From: Cellvibrionaceae bacterium 1162T.S.0a.05
Lineage (GTDB): Bacteria; Pseudomonadota; Gammaproteobacteria; Pseudomonadales; Cellvibrionaceae
Reading direction: 5' to 3'
DNA: 64,000 bases
Assembly: GCA_000964245.1 (NCBI GenBank)
Contig: LANB01000001.1
Coordinates: 4,095,501 to 4,159,500 of the forward strand
Numbering within the stretch: position 1 is the stretch's first letter; each line of letters opens with the position of its first letter. Shown in pieces: positions 17,892 through 29,991 of this stretch. Below the pieces are notes generated by a model, which saw only the letters and a list, made by a program, of their open reading frames with translations, was not told the origin of the DNA and made no database searches. The translations under genes and the position numbers were made by a program.

Positions 17892-19472
17892 CTATTCCCA
17901 TTCGATTGTCGCGGGAGGTTTACTCGATACGTCATAAGTGACACGAGAAACACCTGCAATTTCATTAATAATTCGGCTGGATACCCTCTCCAAAAGTTCG
18001 TAAGGAAGGTGCGCCCATCTCGCTGTCATGAAATCGACAGTTTCGACAGCGCGTAATGAAATGACCCAGGCATACCGACGTGCGTCGCCAACAACGCCCA
18101 CCGATTTTACCGGAAGAAAAACTGCAAATGCCTGACTGGTTTTATGGTACCAATCAGCTGCATGCAACTCTTCAATAAAAATGGCATCCGCCGCTCGCAA
18201 TACATCAGCATATTCTTTTTTAACTTCTCCAAGTATACGAACACCCAGACCAGGTCCAGGAAATGGATGACGATAAACCATGTCATACGGCAAGCCTAAT
18301 TCGAGACCAATTTTACGCACTTCATCTTTGAACAATTCTCGCAAAGGCTCCACCAAAGACATTTTCATATCTTCAGGCAAACCGCCTACATTGTGGTGTG
18401 ATTTAATTACATGCGCTTTACCTGTTTTGGCAGCAGCGGACTCAATCACGTCAGGGTATATCGTTCCCTGCGCCAACCATTTTACGTCTTTAAGTTTTTC
18501 GGCTTCTTCGTCAAACACTTCAATAAACGTATTGCCAATGATTTTTCTTTTTTGTTCAGGATCATCGATGCCTTCAAGTTTGTTAAGAAAACGTTCTTCA
18601 GCATTAGCACGAATAACTTTCACACCCATGTTGCGTGAGAACATTTCCATGACCTGGTCACCTTCGTGTAAACGTAACAATCCGTTGTCAACAAATACAC
18701 ACGTGAGTTGATCGCCAATAGCCCGGTGTAAAAGTGCAGCTACAACGGAAGAATCCACGCCACCGGAAAGCCCGAGTAAAACCTTGCCCGTACCTACCTG
18801 TTCTTTAACTCTCTGAATCGCATCTTCAACGATGTTTGCCGCAGTCCAAAGTGAATCGCATTGACATAGATCTTTTAAGAAATGTTCGAAAATGCGTTTA
18901 CCCTGGAGGGTGTGTGTGACTTCCGGGTGAAACTGCACACCGTAAAAATGTTTTTCCGCATTGAACATGCCTGCAATAGGACACGAAGGGGTCGACGCCA
19001 TAATTTCAAAGCCCGGCGGTAAACTTTTTACTTTGTCGCCGTGACTCATCCATACATCCAGTAAGGCTTCACCGTCTTTGCCAAAATGGTCCTTGATATC
19101 ACGAAAAAGCGCGTTCTCTTTTTCAACTTTTATTTGCGCGTAACCAAATTCGCGTACATCCGAATTTTCCACGGCACCGCCCAGTTGCTCTGCCATGGTT
19201 TGCATACCGTAACAAATGCCCAGTACCGGTACCCCCAATTCAAATACGCAAGCAGGCGCGCGCGGAGAAAAACTCTGGTCAGTCACCGATTCGGGACTGC
19301 CCGCGAGAATGACACCACGCGGATTAAATGCCTTTATCTCGTCTTCACTGATGTCGAAGGCGTGGATTTCTGAATAGACACCCAATTCGCGCACACGGCG
19401 TGCAACCAGTTGCGTGTATTGAGAACCAAAATCCAATATCAATATGCGTTCAGCATGGATATCAAGCGTCAT
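17892..19472 (-). CDS. guaA: GMP synthase (glutamine-hydrolysing)
   Basis: XMP + glutamine + ATP gives GMP. The N-terminal class I amidotransferase has C87 in GICYGMQ and a downstream FHPEV triad element. The ATP pyrophosphatase domain carries the PP-loop [18 protein letters not shown] (about 235-250), and the C-terminal dimerisation domain ends in PPATIEWE as in other GuaA proteins. Length 526. It follows guaB by 51 bases in the usual guaBA order. Confidence 0.98.
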   Translation of the reverse strand: MTLDIHAERILILDFGSQYTQLVARRVRELGVYSEIHAFDISEDEIKAFNPRGVILAGSPESVTDQSFSPRAPACVFELGVPVLGICYGMQTMAEQLGGAVENSDVREFGYAQIKVEKENALFRDIKDHFGKDGEALLDVWMSHGDKVKSLPPGFEIMASTPSCPIAGMFNAEKHFYGVQFHPEVTHTLQGKRIFEHFLKDLCQCDSLWTAANIVEDAIQRVKEQVGTGKVLLGLSGGVDSSVVAALLHRAIGDQLTCVFVDNGLLRLHEGDQVMEMFSRNMGVKVIRANAEERFLNKLEGIDDPEQKRKIIGNTFIEVFDEEAEKLKDVKWLAQGTIYPDVIESAAAKTGKAHVIKSHHNVGGLPEDMKMSLVEPLRELFKDEVRKIGLELGLPYDMVYRHPFPGPGLGVRILGEVKKEYADVLRAADAIFIEELHAADWYHKTSQAFAVFLPVKSVGVVGDARRYAWVISLRAVETVDFMTARWAHLPYELLERVSSRIINEIAGVSRVTYDVSSKPPATIEWE

Positions 19473-19517
19473 AAGCGTGTCTGTTTTATTTGCGAATGGA
19501 GTGAGGGAATATCATTC

Positions 19518-21077
<1,560 letters not shown>

Positions 21078-21132
21078 TCAAATATTCCCGCGCTTCCCCA
21101 GCTGAGCGGAGGCTTACTGTAGAATAGCGTCC

Positions 21133-22377
21133 ATGAAACACGTGACAGAAGATTCTGCATCCACCGAACGCAAGGTATACAGCATTTCAGAGCTGAACCG
21201 TCGCGCGCGCGACATACTCGAAATGCACTTACCCCTCATTTGGGTCGAGGGTGAAATATCCAATTTTAGCCAGCCCTCTTCCGGCCATTGGTATTTCACA
21301 CTCAAGGACGAACAAGCTCAGGTGCGTTGCGCCATGTTTCGTGGCCGCAACCAGTACACCAAATTCAAACCGGCTGCAGGTGACTTTGTATCTGCACGTG
21401 CGCGAGTGAGCTTGTATGAAGGCCGTGGCGAGTTTCAATTGATAATTGAGCACATGGAGGAAGCCGGTTTCGGCCTGCTTCAGAAACGCTTTGAAGAGCT
21501 TAAGGCACAGCTGCACAATGAAGGGCTCTTCGACGAAATACACAAAAAACCCCTACCGCAATACATTAACCGTCTCGCGGTGGTAACCTCCCCGACCGGT
21601 GCTGCGATTCGCGACGTGTTGCATGTATTGGAACGCCGCTATCCCCTGATGGAAGTGAACATTATTCCCAGCCTGGTACAAGGTGATGAGGCCATCGACC
21701 AAATCCTGCAAGGCCTGGCTCTCGCAAACAAAACGCCGGGGCTCGATGCGATTCTACTTTGCCGTGGTGGCGGTTCCATTGAAGACCTTTGGGCTTTTAA
21801 TAGCGAACGGGTTGCACGCGCCATATTTGCATCGAGCTTGCCTGTCGTCAGCGCAATTGGCCACGAAGTGGATTTCACAATCGCCGATTTTGTTGCCGAT
21901 TTACGCGCTCCCACACCCTCCGCTGCCGCTGAAGTTTTGAGTCAGGATGCCGATGATCTAATGGAAACGTTTTTTGGCTACGGTGTACTTTGCGGCAACG
22001 CACTTGAGCGTAAAATCAAGCAACTCCGGGAAAGGCTTGCGCACTTGCGCCTGCGTTTACGTCATCCCGGCGAAATGTTGCAACAACGCTCGCAACGGCT
22101 CGATCAACTCGAAATACGTTTACTCAATAGCCGCCAGGTTTTTCTCGATAAACAAAATAATCGCCTGCAAAAATTAGCAGCGCTTTTGGATATGGTCAGC
22201 CCACTGGCAACATTGAATCGCGGTTACGCTATTGCCTTCAATGAAAAAGGCGAAGCGCTACGATCAAGTGCGGAAACCAAAATCGGCGATACCCTCAGGC
22301 TGCGGTTACGTGACGGTGAATTGACAACCCAGGTGACAGGGCAACTCAACGACTTAAACAGTAAGGATACTCAATGA
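21133..22377 (+). CDS. xseA: Exodeoxyribonuclease VII large subunit
   Basis: Large subunit of the single-strand-specific exonuclease that degrades ssDNA from both ends; XseB is not in the window. N-terminal OB-fold (YSISELNRRARDILE, WVEGEISNF, GHWYFTLKDE), then the catalytic domain with VVTSPTGAAIRDVLHVLERR, LCRGGGSIEDLWAFN and SAIGHEVDFTIADFVADLRAPTPSAAAE. The C-terminal coiled coil is shorter than in E. coli (414 against about 456 residues). The stop overlaps the next start in ATGA. Confidence 0.96.
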   Translation: MKHVTEDSASTERKVYSISELNRRARDILEMHLPLIWVEGEISNFSQPSSGHWYFTLKDEQAQVRCAMFRGRNQYTKFKPAAGDFVSARARVSLYEGRGEFQLIIEHMEEAGFGLLQKRFEELKAQLHNEGLFDEIHKKPLPQYINRLAVVTSPTGAAIRDVLHVLERRYPLMEVNIIPSLVQGDEAIDQILQGLALANKTPGLDAILLCRGGGSIEDLWAFNSERVARAIFASSLPVVSAIGHEVDFTIADFVADLRAPTPSAAAEVLSQDADDLMETFFGYGVLCGNALERKIKQLRERLAHLRLRLRHPGEMLQQRSQRLDQLEIRLLNSRQVFLDKQNNRLQKLAALLDMVSPLATLNRGYAIAFNEKGEALRSSAETKIGDTLRLRLRDGELTTQVTGQLNDLNSKDTQ

Positions 22378-24098
22378 GTACGATTCATGTCCCTTTTTTG
22401 ATTGAGTTTCTGGCTTTCCTGCTTTCAGTTGTCATCATTGTCCCACTGTTCAAAAAAGTTAAAGTGAGCCCAATTCTTGGTTATCTCACAGTCGGCACAT
22501 TGATCGGCCCACACAGTTTGGGAATCGTCAAAGACGTAAAAGGTGTGCAGGACCTTGCCGAACTTGGCGTTGTCTTTTTACTGTTTGCCATCGGCCTTGA
22601 ACTTTCTTTTAATCGGTTGAAGCGTTTCTCGCGTTTAATATTTGGCTTTGGCAGTGCACAAATTATTTTATGTGCCTGTGCAATTAGTTTGGTTGCCTGG
22701 CTCTGGGGGAATACGCCGACGGCCTCTGTCATCATTGGTTTATGTCTTGCGCTCTCTTCCACCGCAATGGTGATGCAACTTCTGTCCGAGAAAAACGAAC
22801 TCGCTGCCGAACACGGGCGCAGTGCTTTTGCCGTACTGCTAATGCAGGACCTCGCGGTGATTCCCATCCTGTTACTGGTCACGGCGCTCGCTGGAACAAC
22901 GAGCGGTAGCCTCGGAACGTTTATTGCGTTGTCGTTTGGCAAAGCCATTCTGGTCATCGCCGTAATTATTTTCCTGGGGCATTTCGTACTGCGTTATTTG
23001 TTTCGCGTCGTAGCCAAAACACACAGTATCGACGTATTTACCGCAATGACCCTGCTGGTTATTCTTGCAACCTCAGTTGCCACAGGGCTTGCCGGCCTTT
23101 CAATGGCGCTCGGCGCATTCCTGGCTGGCGTACTCCTCGCCGAAACCGAATTTCGCCACCAGATCGAAACGGAAATTGAACCCTTTAAAGGCTTATTACT
23201 TGGCTTGTTTTTCATGGGAGTCGGTATGAACCTTGATCTCGGCGTAGCTTTTCAACGCGGAATCTGGGTGATCCTTTCGGTTATCGGTTTAATTGTAATA
23301 AAAACAATCATAATTGCCGCACTCGCACGTTTGTTCGGTCTGAATACCGGCAATGCCTTACGCACGGGGTTGATCCTGAGTGAATCGGGTGAATTTGCGT
23401 TTGTGGTGATCGGCCAGGCGAGTTTGCACTTCAAACTGATTCCCATTGAAGTCGGACAATTTATGGTCGTGGTGGCGAGTATTTCCATGATGCTCACGCC
23501 GCTGCTGTTTTTTATCAGCAAAAAACTTGCCCCCCTGTTTTTGCCCGAAAAAATTCAAGTCGCCAAAGTTGTTCAAAGCCAGGACTTACACGACCATGTG
23601 GTCATCGCGGGTTTTGGACGTGTCGGCGAGGCAATTGCCAGCGTACTCGAAAAACAAAGCCTGCCTTTTATTGCCATTGATAACGATGCTGAAAACCTGG
23701 CCATTTGTAAACGCAAAAACATCCCTTTTATTCTGGGTGATGCGACCCGAAAAGAACTGCTGAAAAAAACCGGCATTGACCGTGCGCGCGTGCTGCTCGT
23801 CACCATCGACAATGCACGAGCAGCGAAAACCCTCGTGGCACTTGCACGCCAACATTGGCCAGAATTGCATATTATTGTACGCGCGCATGATGACAGCCAT
23901 TCTGAAGAATTGCTGCAAGCCGGTGCAGACCTTGTTGTACCCGAACTCCTTGAAGCGAGCTTACAACTGAGTGCTCTGGTACTTTCATCCCTTGGACTGT
24001 CACGTGAAGAAGCCAATGCCAGCGTGGAATACTTGCGCCGCGATGACTACTGCGACTTTAAAGCGGAACTGCAACATAACGACGCCAATAAATCCTGA
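22374..24098 (+). CDS. CPA2-family monovalent cation:proton antiporter with RCK domain
   Basis: Inner-membrane exchanger of the KefB/KefC/YbaL type. About a dozen hydrophobic segments cover residues 1-390, with the conserved LLMQDLAVIPILLL and ILSESGEFAFVV motifs. A cytosolic TrkA-N/RCK domain follows, with the Rossmann motif VVIAGFGRVGEAIA (about 405-418). At 574 residues it lacks the longer Kef C-terminus. It is translationally coupled to xseA by a 4-base overlap and followed 3 bases later by thiO. The transported ion is not shown by sequence. Confidence 0.9.
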   Translation: MSTIHVPFLIEFLAFLLSVVIIVPLFKKVKVSPILGYLTVGTLIGPHSLGIVKDVKGVQDLAELGVVFLLFAIGLELSFNRLKRFSRLIFGFGSAQIILCACAISLVAWLWGNTPTASVIIGLCLALSSTAMVMQLLSEKNELAAEHGRSAFAVLLMQDLAVIPILLLVTALAGTTSGSLGTFIALSFGKAILVIAVIIFLGHFVLRYLFRVVAKTHSIDVFTAMTLLVILATSVATGLAGLSMALGAFLAGVLLAETEFRHQIETEIEPFKGLLLGLFFMGVGMNLDLGVAFQRGIWVILSVIGLIVIKTIIIAALARLFGLNTGNALRTGLILSESGEFAFVVIGQASLHFKLIPIEVGQFMVVVASISMMLTPLLFFISKKLAPLFLPEKIQVAKVVQSQDLHDHVVIAGFGRVGEAIASVLEKQSLPFIAIDNDAENLAICKRKNIPFILGDATRKELLKKTGIDRARVLLVTIDNARAAKTLVALARQHWPELHIIVRAHDDSHSEELLQAGADLVVPELLEASLQLSALVLSSLGLSREEANASVEYLRRDDYCDFKAELQHNDANKS

Positions 24099-24101
24099 GA
24101 T

Positions 24102-25133
24102 ATGTCAGTCACACCTCTCAACATAGCCATACTGGGCGCAGGTTTGCTTGGGCAATTAAGTGCCTGGCGCTTACTCAAACACAATCACCGTGTAGAGCTA
24201 TTTGAACAAGCCCCCAGACACAAACAACACAGTGCCGCATGGACCGCGGCAGCCATGCTTTCTCCCATGAGCGAAGTCGTGATTTCAGATCGTCGAATTT
24301 ACGATCTCGGTATGCGCTCAATCGCATTGTGGGAATCATGGCTAAGTGAATTAAATGTGCTTGATGCGCTATTCCAGCGCAAGGGTAGCGTCATTCTCGC
24401 ACATGCCCACGATGAAAATGAACTGCATCAATTTTACCAGGAGCTGAACTATCATCTCGGTGAAAAAAATAATGCAAAGTGGCTTACGAGAAATGAACTA
24501 CTCGAACTGGAGAACGATTTAAACCCCGAGTTTCGCCAGGCAATTTACTTACCCGATGAAGCGCATTTGAATAACCGTGCCTTGCTAAACACACTGACTA
24601 CGTTTATTGAAGAAAACGCCATTGTGCATTGGCAGGCGCCCGTTTATTTGAATGAAGAAAACCCGCAACTTGCCGCGTTTGATTTAATTCTCGACTGCCG
24701 CGGTAATGGGGCAAATGAAAGCCTTGCAAACTTGCGCGGTGTGCGCGGTGAAGTTTTGCATCTACACTGCCCGGAAGTCAGCATACAACGCCCATTAAGG
24801 TTAATGCACCCGCGTTACAAACTGTATCTGGTACCCAGACCTGGTCAGCACTTTATTATTGGCGCAACAGAACTCGAAAGTTCAGATACTTCGCCGGTCA
24901 GTGTACAATCGGCCCTTGAGTTGTGCAGCGCGCTTTACACCTTGAATCCAGCATTTGCTGAAGCCCGTATCATAGAGCTGGATGCAAATTTACGCCCTGC
25001 ACTCAAGGACAACATGCCGGCAATTGTGGAGCAAAAGCATGGCGATACGCGAGTCATTGCAATAAATGGCCTGTACCGTCACGGGTATTTAATCGCGCCC
25101 GCCCTGGTTGAAACGTTATTAGCAACCATCTAG
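24102..25133 (+). CDS. thiO: Glycine oxidase ThiO, FAD-dependent
   Basis: Oxidises glycine to dehydroglycine for the thiazole ring of thiamine. The FAD dinucleotide motif is IAILGAGLLGQLSAWRL near the N-terminus; AAMLSPMSE and the C-terminal INGLYRHGYLIAP are typical of ThiO/DadA oxidases. Length 343. Gene order thiO-thiS-thiG supports the specific call. No TPP riboswitch is visible upstream; the gene begins 3 bases after the antiporter. Confidence 0.9.
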   Translation: MSVTPLNIAILGAGLLGQLSAWRLLKHNHRVELFEQAPRHKQHSAAWTAAAMLSPMSEVVISDRRIYDLGMRSIALWESWLSELNVLDALFQRKGSVILAHAHDENELHQFYQELNYHLGEKNNAKWLTRNELLELENDLNPEFRQAIYLPDEAHLNNRALLNTLTTFIEENAIVHWQAPVYLNEENPQLAAFDLILDCRGNGANESLANLRGVRGEVLHLHCPEVSIQRPLRLMHPRYKLYLVPRPGQHFIIGATELESSDTSPVSVQSALELCSALYTLNPAFAEARIIELDANLRPALKDNMPAIVEQKHGDTRVIAINGLYRHGYLIAPALVETLLATI

Positions 25134-25185
25134 TCACGCGCTTTAAGCATACAACTCAGCAAAAATTAGCAACACAGTTTAAACG

Positions 25186-25383
25186 ATGAAAATTTTTATT
25201 AACGGTGACACATTGGAAATCGCACAAGCAGAAAAATTGAGTGCGGTACTTCCGAGGCCCGACCCAACAGCGCCCTACGCCGTGGCACTCAACGGCGATT
25301 TTATTGCGCGTAATGAATATGACATGCGCACACTTAAAGATGGCGATGAAATTGATATTGTGAGCCCTGTCGGTGGCGGTTAA
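25186..25383 (+). CDS. thiS: Sulfur carrier protein ThiS
   Basis: 65-residue ubiquitin-fold protein ending in the required Gly-Gly (PVGGG) whose C-terminus becomes the thiocarboxylate donating sulfur to ThiG. MKIFINGDTLEIA and ARNEYDMRTLKDGDEIDIV match the family. The adenylating partner (ThiF or a MoeB-like protein) is not in the window. Confidence 0.93.
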   Translation: MKIFINGDTLEIAQAEKLSAVLPRPDPTAPYAVALNGDFIARNEYDMRTLKDGDEIDIVSPVGGG

Positions 25384-25474
25384 GGTTGCACTTTCCAGAG
25401 GCCTCAAATTCACAGAAATAAACTCAAGGTCAAATGAAAGAAGTGGCGACCCAAGGTAAACTCGAGATTAACGT

Positions 25475-26269
25475 ATGACGCAAGCGGACCCTTTAAACCT
25501 GTACGGTGAAACTTTTGACAGCCGATTTTTGCTCGGCACTGCGCTTTACCCTTCGCCGCAAGCCATGCTCGATGCGGTTGCTGCGGCACGTTGCAATATT
25601 GTGACCTTGGGTTTGCGCCGTCAGGACCCACAGAATAAGGGGGGCGAAAACTTCTGGCAAAATATTCGTGAAACCGGCTGTAAACTATTACCCAATACCG
25701 CGGGCTGCAAGTCAGTAAAGGAAGCCGTCAATCTTGCAGAAATGTCGCGTGAACTCTTTCAAACTGACTGGCTTAAACTTGAAGTGATTGCTGATGACTA
25801 CAATCTTCAACCCGACCCCTTTGCCCTGTTGGAAGCTGCGGACATTTTGATCAAACGCGGTTTTAAAGTCCTCCCTTACTCTACTGACGATTTAGTATTG
25901 TGTCAGCGCCTCGTCGATGTCGGTTGCCAGGTTATCATGCCTTGGGGCGCGCCTATTGGCACCGGTCAAGGCCTCCTCAACAAATACAATTTACGTGCTC
26001 TGCGTGAGCGTTTGCCCAATATCCCACTGATCATTGATGCCGGCCTCGGCGCACCCTCGCAAGCCTGTGAAGCTATGGAGCTGGGTTACGATGCGGTGTT
26101 GCTGAACACCGCTGTCGCCAAAGCCCAACAACCTGCTCTGATGGCGAAGGCTTTTGCTGATGCCATTGATGCGGGGCGTGCAGCATTTAAGGCAGGCCTG
26201 ATGCAAAAACGTCAAACTGCCAGCCCCAGCACGCCTTTAATTGGTAAACCTTTCTGGCATCAAAAATAA
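25475..26269 (+). CDS. thiG: Thiazole synthase
   Basis: Forms the thiazole phosphate of thiamine from 1-deoxyxylulose 5-phosphate, ThiS thiocarboxylate and dehydroglycine. TIM barrel with the Schiff-base lysine in [17 protein letters not shown], and [14 protein letters not shown] and [17 protein letters not shown] phosphate-binding loops. Length 264. It lies 91 bases after thiS and 1 base before the ABC ATPase start. Confidence 0.96.
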   Translation: MTQADPLNLYGETFDSRFLLGTALYPSPQAMLDAVAAARCNIVTLGLRRQDPQNKGGENFWQNIRETGCKLLPNTAGCKSVKEAVNLAEMSRELFQTDWLKLEVIADDYNLQPDPFALLEAADILIKRGFKVLPYSTDDLVLCQRLVDVGCQVIMPWGAPIGTGQGLLNKYNLRALRERLPNIPLIIDAGLGAPSQACEAMELGYDAVLLNTAVAKAQQPALMAKAFADAIDAGRAAFKAGLMQKRQTASPSTPLIGKPFWHQK

Positions 26270-26270
26270 A

Positions 26271-27062
26271 ATGACAGCGCTTCTCGATATTCACAATGCG
26301 ACGGTGTATCGCAAAGAAAAATGCGTCTTTGAAAACTTGAACCTCAAGATCGAAGAAGGTGAAGCAACCGCTATTCTTGGACCTAACGGCGCAGGTAAAA
26401 CCACCCTTTTAAAACTGATAACCCGCGAAATTTATCCCGTGGTAAAAACGGGCAGTTACATCAAATTGTTCGGCGATGAAAAAGTGAATCTCTGGCAACT
26501 CCGGGAAAAAATCGGGCTTGTCTCACATGAATTTCAGGTGGCATATGAAACGCTCGATTGTGGCCTGGATGTCGTGTTGTCTGCTTTTTTTGGTTCACGT
26601 GGACTGTATCAACATCACAAAGTCGATGCGGCACAAAAACAGAAAGCCCTGGCATTGATGGCCGACCTACACATCACCGCGCTGGCTGATCAACCTTTCC
26701 TGAAACTCTCCACCGGGCAACAACGGCGCCTGCTACTTGCCAGGGCACTCCTCCATCAACCGCGCGCTTTAATCTTTGACGAACCTTGTGCAGGGCTCGA
26801 TATGGCGGCCGCCTTTCACCTTCTCAAGGACTTGCGCCATTGGTGTCAACAACAGCGTACCCTTATTCTGGTCACTCACCACTGCCAGGAAATTATTCCA
26901 GAAATTGAACGCGTCATTTTTATAAAAAACGGACGCGTTGTGGAAGACGGAAACAAAACGGAACTACTCACGAGTAAAAAAATATCCGAGCTCTACGACT
27001 GTAACGTTGAGGTACAAGAAAACCAGGGCTACTACACCGCCGTTCCGCGTGAACACGGCTAA
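26271..27062 (+). CDS. ABC transporter ATP-binding protein
   Basis: Single nucleotide-binding domain of 263 residues: Walker A LGPNGAGKTT, signature LSTGQQRR, Walker B ALIFDEPCAGLD, H-loop LVTHH. It is closest in look to the soluble ModF/YlmA-like ATPases without an adjacent permease. The ATG at 26271, one base after the thiG stop, is preferred over an upstream TTG inside thiG. The position after thiG suggests co-transcription with the thi genes. The substrate, if any, is unknown. Its stop overlaps the stop of the TauE/SafE gene on the other strand by 4 bases. Confidence 0.88.
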   Translation: MTALLDIHNATVYRKEKCVFENLNLKIEEGEATAILGPNGAGKTTLLKLITREIYPVVKTGSYIKLFGDEKVNLWQLREKIGLVSHEFQVAYETLDCGLDVVLSAFFGSRGLYQHHKVDAAQKQKALALMADLHITALADQPFLKLSTGQQRRLLLARALLHQPRALIFDEPCAGLDMAAAFHLLKDLRHWCQQQRTLILVTHHCQEIIPEIERVIFIKNGRVVEDGNKTELLTSKKISELYDCNVEVQENQGYYTAVPREHG

Positions 27063-27913
27063 GTAAAATAACGCCACAACATTGCGGCGGCGACAGTTAA
27101 CAAACAGCTGGCGAATAGACGAGTCAACAGTTGAGCCGGTAGCTTTTGAGCAAATTTCGCACCGAGTGGCGCCATCAATGCCGAACAGGGGGCCAAAACC
27201 AACAAAGCCGCGAGATTAATTTGCCCCCAGGTAAAAGCCGGCGCGTTACTCACACTTTCACTCCCTAATGCCAGTAGCAATGAAGACGGTAAAGTTATTG
27301 CCAAACCCAAAACTGCAGACGTGCCCACAGCGCGATGCGCTTTTCTTCCGAGAAGGATCAGACTGGGAACACTGAGCGCACCGCCACCCACGCCCGCCAT
27401 AACTGAAATACCACCAATGGAAAATGCCAGGGGAAGTGCGTAAGCGATTTTTAACGCGTTTTGAGCACTGCTTCTCCCTTCATCGACTTTTATAAAAAGG
27501 CGTAAGGCAACAACAAAAAGAAGGGAAATAAAAACAAGAATTAAAAGATTGCCATGCTGGGGTTTTACCCATTGACTCGCAAGAACCACCCCCAATACCA
27601 TTGGCACTACCCACAGCTTGAGAACATCCGCATCCACATTTTTTAGTTTCCAGTGGCTAATTGATGATGACAAGGATGAAAACAGGATGGTTGCCAGCGA
27701 GGTACTGACGGCGAGCGACATTGCCAAATCCTGTGCGCAACCCTGAGCACTAAAAACAAAGAACAAAACGGGTACGAACACCAGACCGCCGCCGATACCA
27801 AATAAACCCGCCAGCGTACCGGCCAATAAACCGGCAAAAACCAAAACCGCAATAAAGAAAAACACGTCGATCAATTTGCTGGCCCACCCGAACCTGGAGT
27901 GATCATGCTGCAC
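27059..27913 (-). CDS. TauE/SafE family permease
   Basis: Inner-membrane protein of 284 residues with about eight hydrophobic segments. The N-terminal GTLAGLFGIGGGLVFVPVLF and the mid-protein GVGGGALSVPSLILLGRK are the two duplicated glycine-rich motifs of the sulfite/organosulfonate exporter family. The substrate is not defined by sequence. It converges with the ABC ATPase gene. Confidence 0.88.
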   Translation of the reverse strand: MQHDHSRFGWASKLIDVFFFIAVLVFAGLLAGTLAGLFGIGGGLVFVPVLFFVFSAQGCAQDLAMSLAVSTSLATILFSSLSSSISHWKLKNVDADVLKLWVVPMVLGVVLASQWVKPQHGNLLILVFISLLFVVALRLFIKVDEGRSSAQNALKIAYALPLAFSIGGISVMAGVGGGALSVPSLILLGRKAHRAVGTSAVLGLAITLPSSLLLALGSESVSNAPAFTWGQINLAALLVLAPCSALMAPLGAKFAQKLPAQLLTRLFASCLLTVAAAMLWRYFT

Positions 27914-28136
27914 GCGGAAACACGACGAGATTCAGCGGCCCGATACCGGGCCTGCCCCCGCAATGCACGCTTTTAGTCACACCGCTCAGGATAACGCCGT
28001 AAGTCGGTGATTTTGCGGGATTTACCAGAATCTTACAAACGAGAGCCAAAACAACATTCGCAATTCCAGCCATATGTGCATAAAATTGCAGGGTGGTATC
28101 GACACTCGTTAATTCAAACATAAATCGGAGCCGCCC

Positions 28137-28556
28137 ATGTCCTCTTGTTACGCTCATTACTCCCCCAACACCAAACTACTCTCATTGCTATCATTACTAT
28201 TCGTTTTTGCTTGTGTCTTCAGCCCCTTCAGTGCCGCTCAGGATGACAGTAGCACAATGACCGAACTCAACGAAATGACGGATGAAACGGAAACCGCTGT
28301 CGAAGAACAGGCGGTTGATATTGTTAGTGCACGTTATTTTTGTGAGTTGCAAGGCTTGACCCGCCGTGTAGAAATTGACTACGAAGCCTCTGACTCATCT
28401 GTTCCCTGCTCGGTAAACTACTACAAGGACACCGAAGCACCAGGCGAAGTGAATACCTTGTGGAACGCAACCAATGTCGAAGGGTATTGCGAAGAAAAAG
28501 CCGCCGGCTTTATTGAAAAGTTAAAATCCTGGGGTTGGTCCTGCCGCGAAGGCTAG
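28137..28556 (+). CDS. Secreted cysteine-containing protein of unknown function
   Basis: 139 residues. A signal peptide (LLSLLSLLFVFACVFSPFSAAQ) is followed by an acidic linker and a compact C-terminal domain of about 75 residues with four cysteines (YFCELQG, VPCSVNYY, GYCEEKAAG, WSCREG). The spacing suggests two disulfides in the periplasm. I do not recognise a named family. It has a hairpin with T-rich tail downstream, shared with der from the other side, and looks monocistronic. Confidence 0.72.
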   Translation: MSSCYAHYSPNTKLLSLLSLLFVFACVFSPFSAAQDDSSTMTELNEMTDETETAVEEQAVDIVSARYFCELQGLTRRVEIDYEASDSSVPCSVNYYKDTEAPGEVNTLWNATNVEGYCEEKAAGFIEKLKSWGWSCREG

Positions 28557-28562
28557 ATCATG

Positions 28563-28609
28563 GTAGTCGGGTATCGACAGGCTGGTACCCGCTACGTTTT
28601 CTTCTTTTT
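28563..28609 (+). terminator. Terminator between the secreted unknown gene and der
   Basis: GTAG-t-CGGGTA (28563-28573) pairs with TACCCGCTAC (28586-28595) with a single bulged base; the downstream strand is T/C rich (GTTTTCTTCTTTTT). The hairpin overlaps the der stop codon. Confidence 0.6.
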
Positions 28610-29986
28610 GACATGCTTCATCAACCGACGTTTTTTACTGATCTGTCGTTGAGTCAATTTATTTTTTCTGCCCGCAAAGGGGTTATCGCTTGAGCGGTAT
28701 TCTATTTTGACCGGCGTACCATGCAAGTCGAGCGCCTGGCGAAAACTCTTTTCGAGATAGCGCGTGTAATGGTTTGGCACCGCATCGGTTTGATTTCCAT
28801 GAATCACAATCACCGGAGGGTTTTGACCGCCTGCGTGCGCGTACCGCAATTTTATTCGACGCCCGTTGACCATGGGCGGTTGATGCGAATTCACCAGGTC
28901 TTGCAATACCCTGGTTAAATAACTGGTTGAAAGTTTGTCGGTTGCGCTTTGATAGGCACGCTCGATGGATTTATAAAGCAAACCCACACCGGTACCATGC
29001 AAGGCAGAAATAAAATGAATATCGGCAAAACTGGCAAAGCGCAAGCGTCGCTCCAGCTCCATTTTAATGTAAGCCTTGTGGTCTTCTTCCAGGTTATCCC
29101 ACTTATTTAACGCAATCACCAAAGCGCGGCCACTTTCAATAGCCTGCCCCATTAAATGCATGTCCTGCTCGACCAGACCCTCCTGGGCATCCAGTAATAG
29201 CACCACAACATTGGCATCGGACATGGCTTGCAGGGTTTTAACAATCGAAAACTTTTCAACTGCGAGCTTGACGTTTTTTCGCCGACGAATTCCCGCTGTA
29301 TCAATCAAGGTATAGCGCTTGCCATGACGTTCGTAATCAATATAAATACTATCGCGCGTGGTGCCCGGCATATCGAAAACAACGACACGATCTTCGCCCA
29401 ACATACGGTTTACCAGTGTGGACTTCCCCACATTGGGACGCCCCACAACGGCTATTTTAATTCCGCGTTCACTTTCGTCTTCTTCCTCGACATCCTCTGC
29501 GACATCTTCCAACACGCTATCCATTAAAGGCTGAATACCGCGACCGTGCGCTGCGGCTATGCCGAAGACCTCGCCCATCCCCATTTCATAAAAGGATGCG
29601 AGCACTAAATCCGGGTTTTGACCATCAATCTTGTTGGCGACGATCCAGACTTTTTTATTTTTTTGTCGCAAGTAATCAGCGATTTGTTGATCGGCAGCGT
29701 TCAATCCCGCACGGGCATCAACAAGAAATAATACCAGGTCGCTTTCGTCTATCGCCTGCAGACTTTGCTCGGCCATGACATTATCAATGCCCTCTTCGTC
29801 ACCACTGATTCCGCCGGTATCGATCACGACAAAGCTTTTGCCCCGCATCGCGCCTTCACCGTATTTACGGTCACGCGTTAAACCCGCAAAATCCGCGACG
29901 ATGGCGTCGCGGCTTTTGGTTAAGCGATTAAATAAAGTGGATTTACCGACGTTGGGTCGGCCGACGAGCGCTATGACGGTTTTCAT
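28592..29986 (-). CDS. der: Ribosome-associated GTPase Der (EngA)
   Basis: Essential double GTPase needed for 50S assembly. Two G domains each start with [10 protein letters not shown] (about residues 8 and 181) and contain DTGG/DTAG and NKxD motifs (ANKID, LNKWD). The C-terminal KH-like domain has [17 protein letters not shown], and the basic tail ends [14 protein letters not shown]. Length 464. Last gene of the ndk-der cluster, 5 bases after bamB. Confidence 0.98.
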   Translation of the reverse strand: MKTVIALVGRPNVGKSTLFNRLTKSRDAIVADFAGLTRDRKYGEGAMRGKSFVVIDTGGISGDEEGIDNVMAEQSLQAIDESDLVLFLVDARAGLNAADQQIADYLRQKNKKVWIVANKIDGQNPDLVLASFYEMGMGEVFGIAAAHGRGIQPLMDSVLEDVAEDVEEEDESERGIKIAVVGRPNVGKSTLVNRMLGEDRVVVFDMPGTTRDSIYIDYERHGKRYTLIDTAGIRRRKNVKLAVEKFSIVKTLQAMSDANVVVLLLDAQEGLVEQDMHLMGQAIESGRALVIALNKWDNLEEDHKAYIKMELERRLRFASFADIHFISALHGTGVGLLYKSIERAYQSATDKLSTSYLTRVLQDLVNSHQPPMVNGRRIKLRYAHAGGQNPPVIVIHGNQTDAVPNHYTRYLEKSFRQALDLHGTPVKIEYRSSDNPFAGRKNKLTQRQISKKRRLMKHVKKKKT

Positions 29987-29991
29987 TTAGC

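Noticed and set aside
24088-24104. CTGAGA near the thiO start as part of a TPP riboswitch
   Set aside because: It is formed by the antiporter stop codon and spacer; the other conserved TPP elements are absent.
27903-28157. 84-codon minus-strand ORF upstream of the TauE/SafE gene
   Set aside because: Overlaps the starts of both neighbouring genes, and has no motif or ribosome site.
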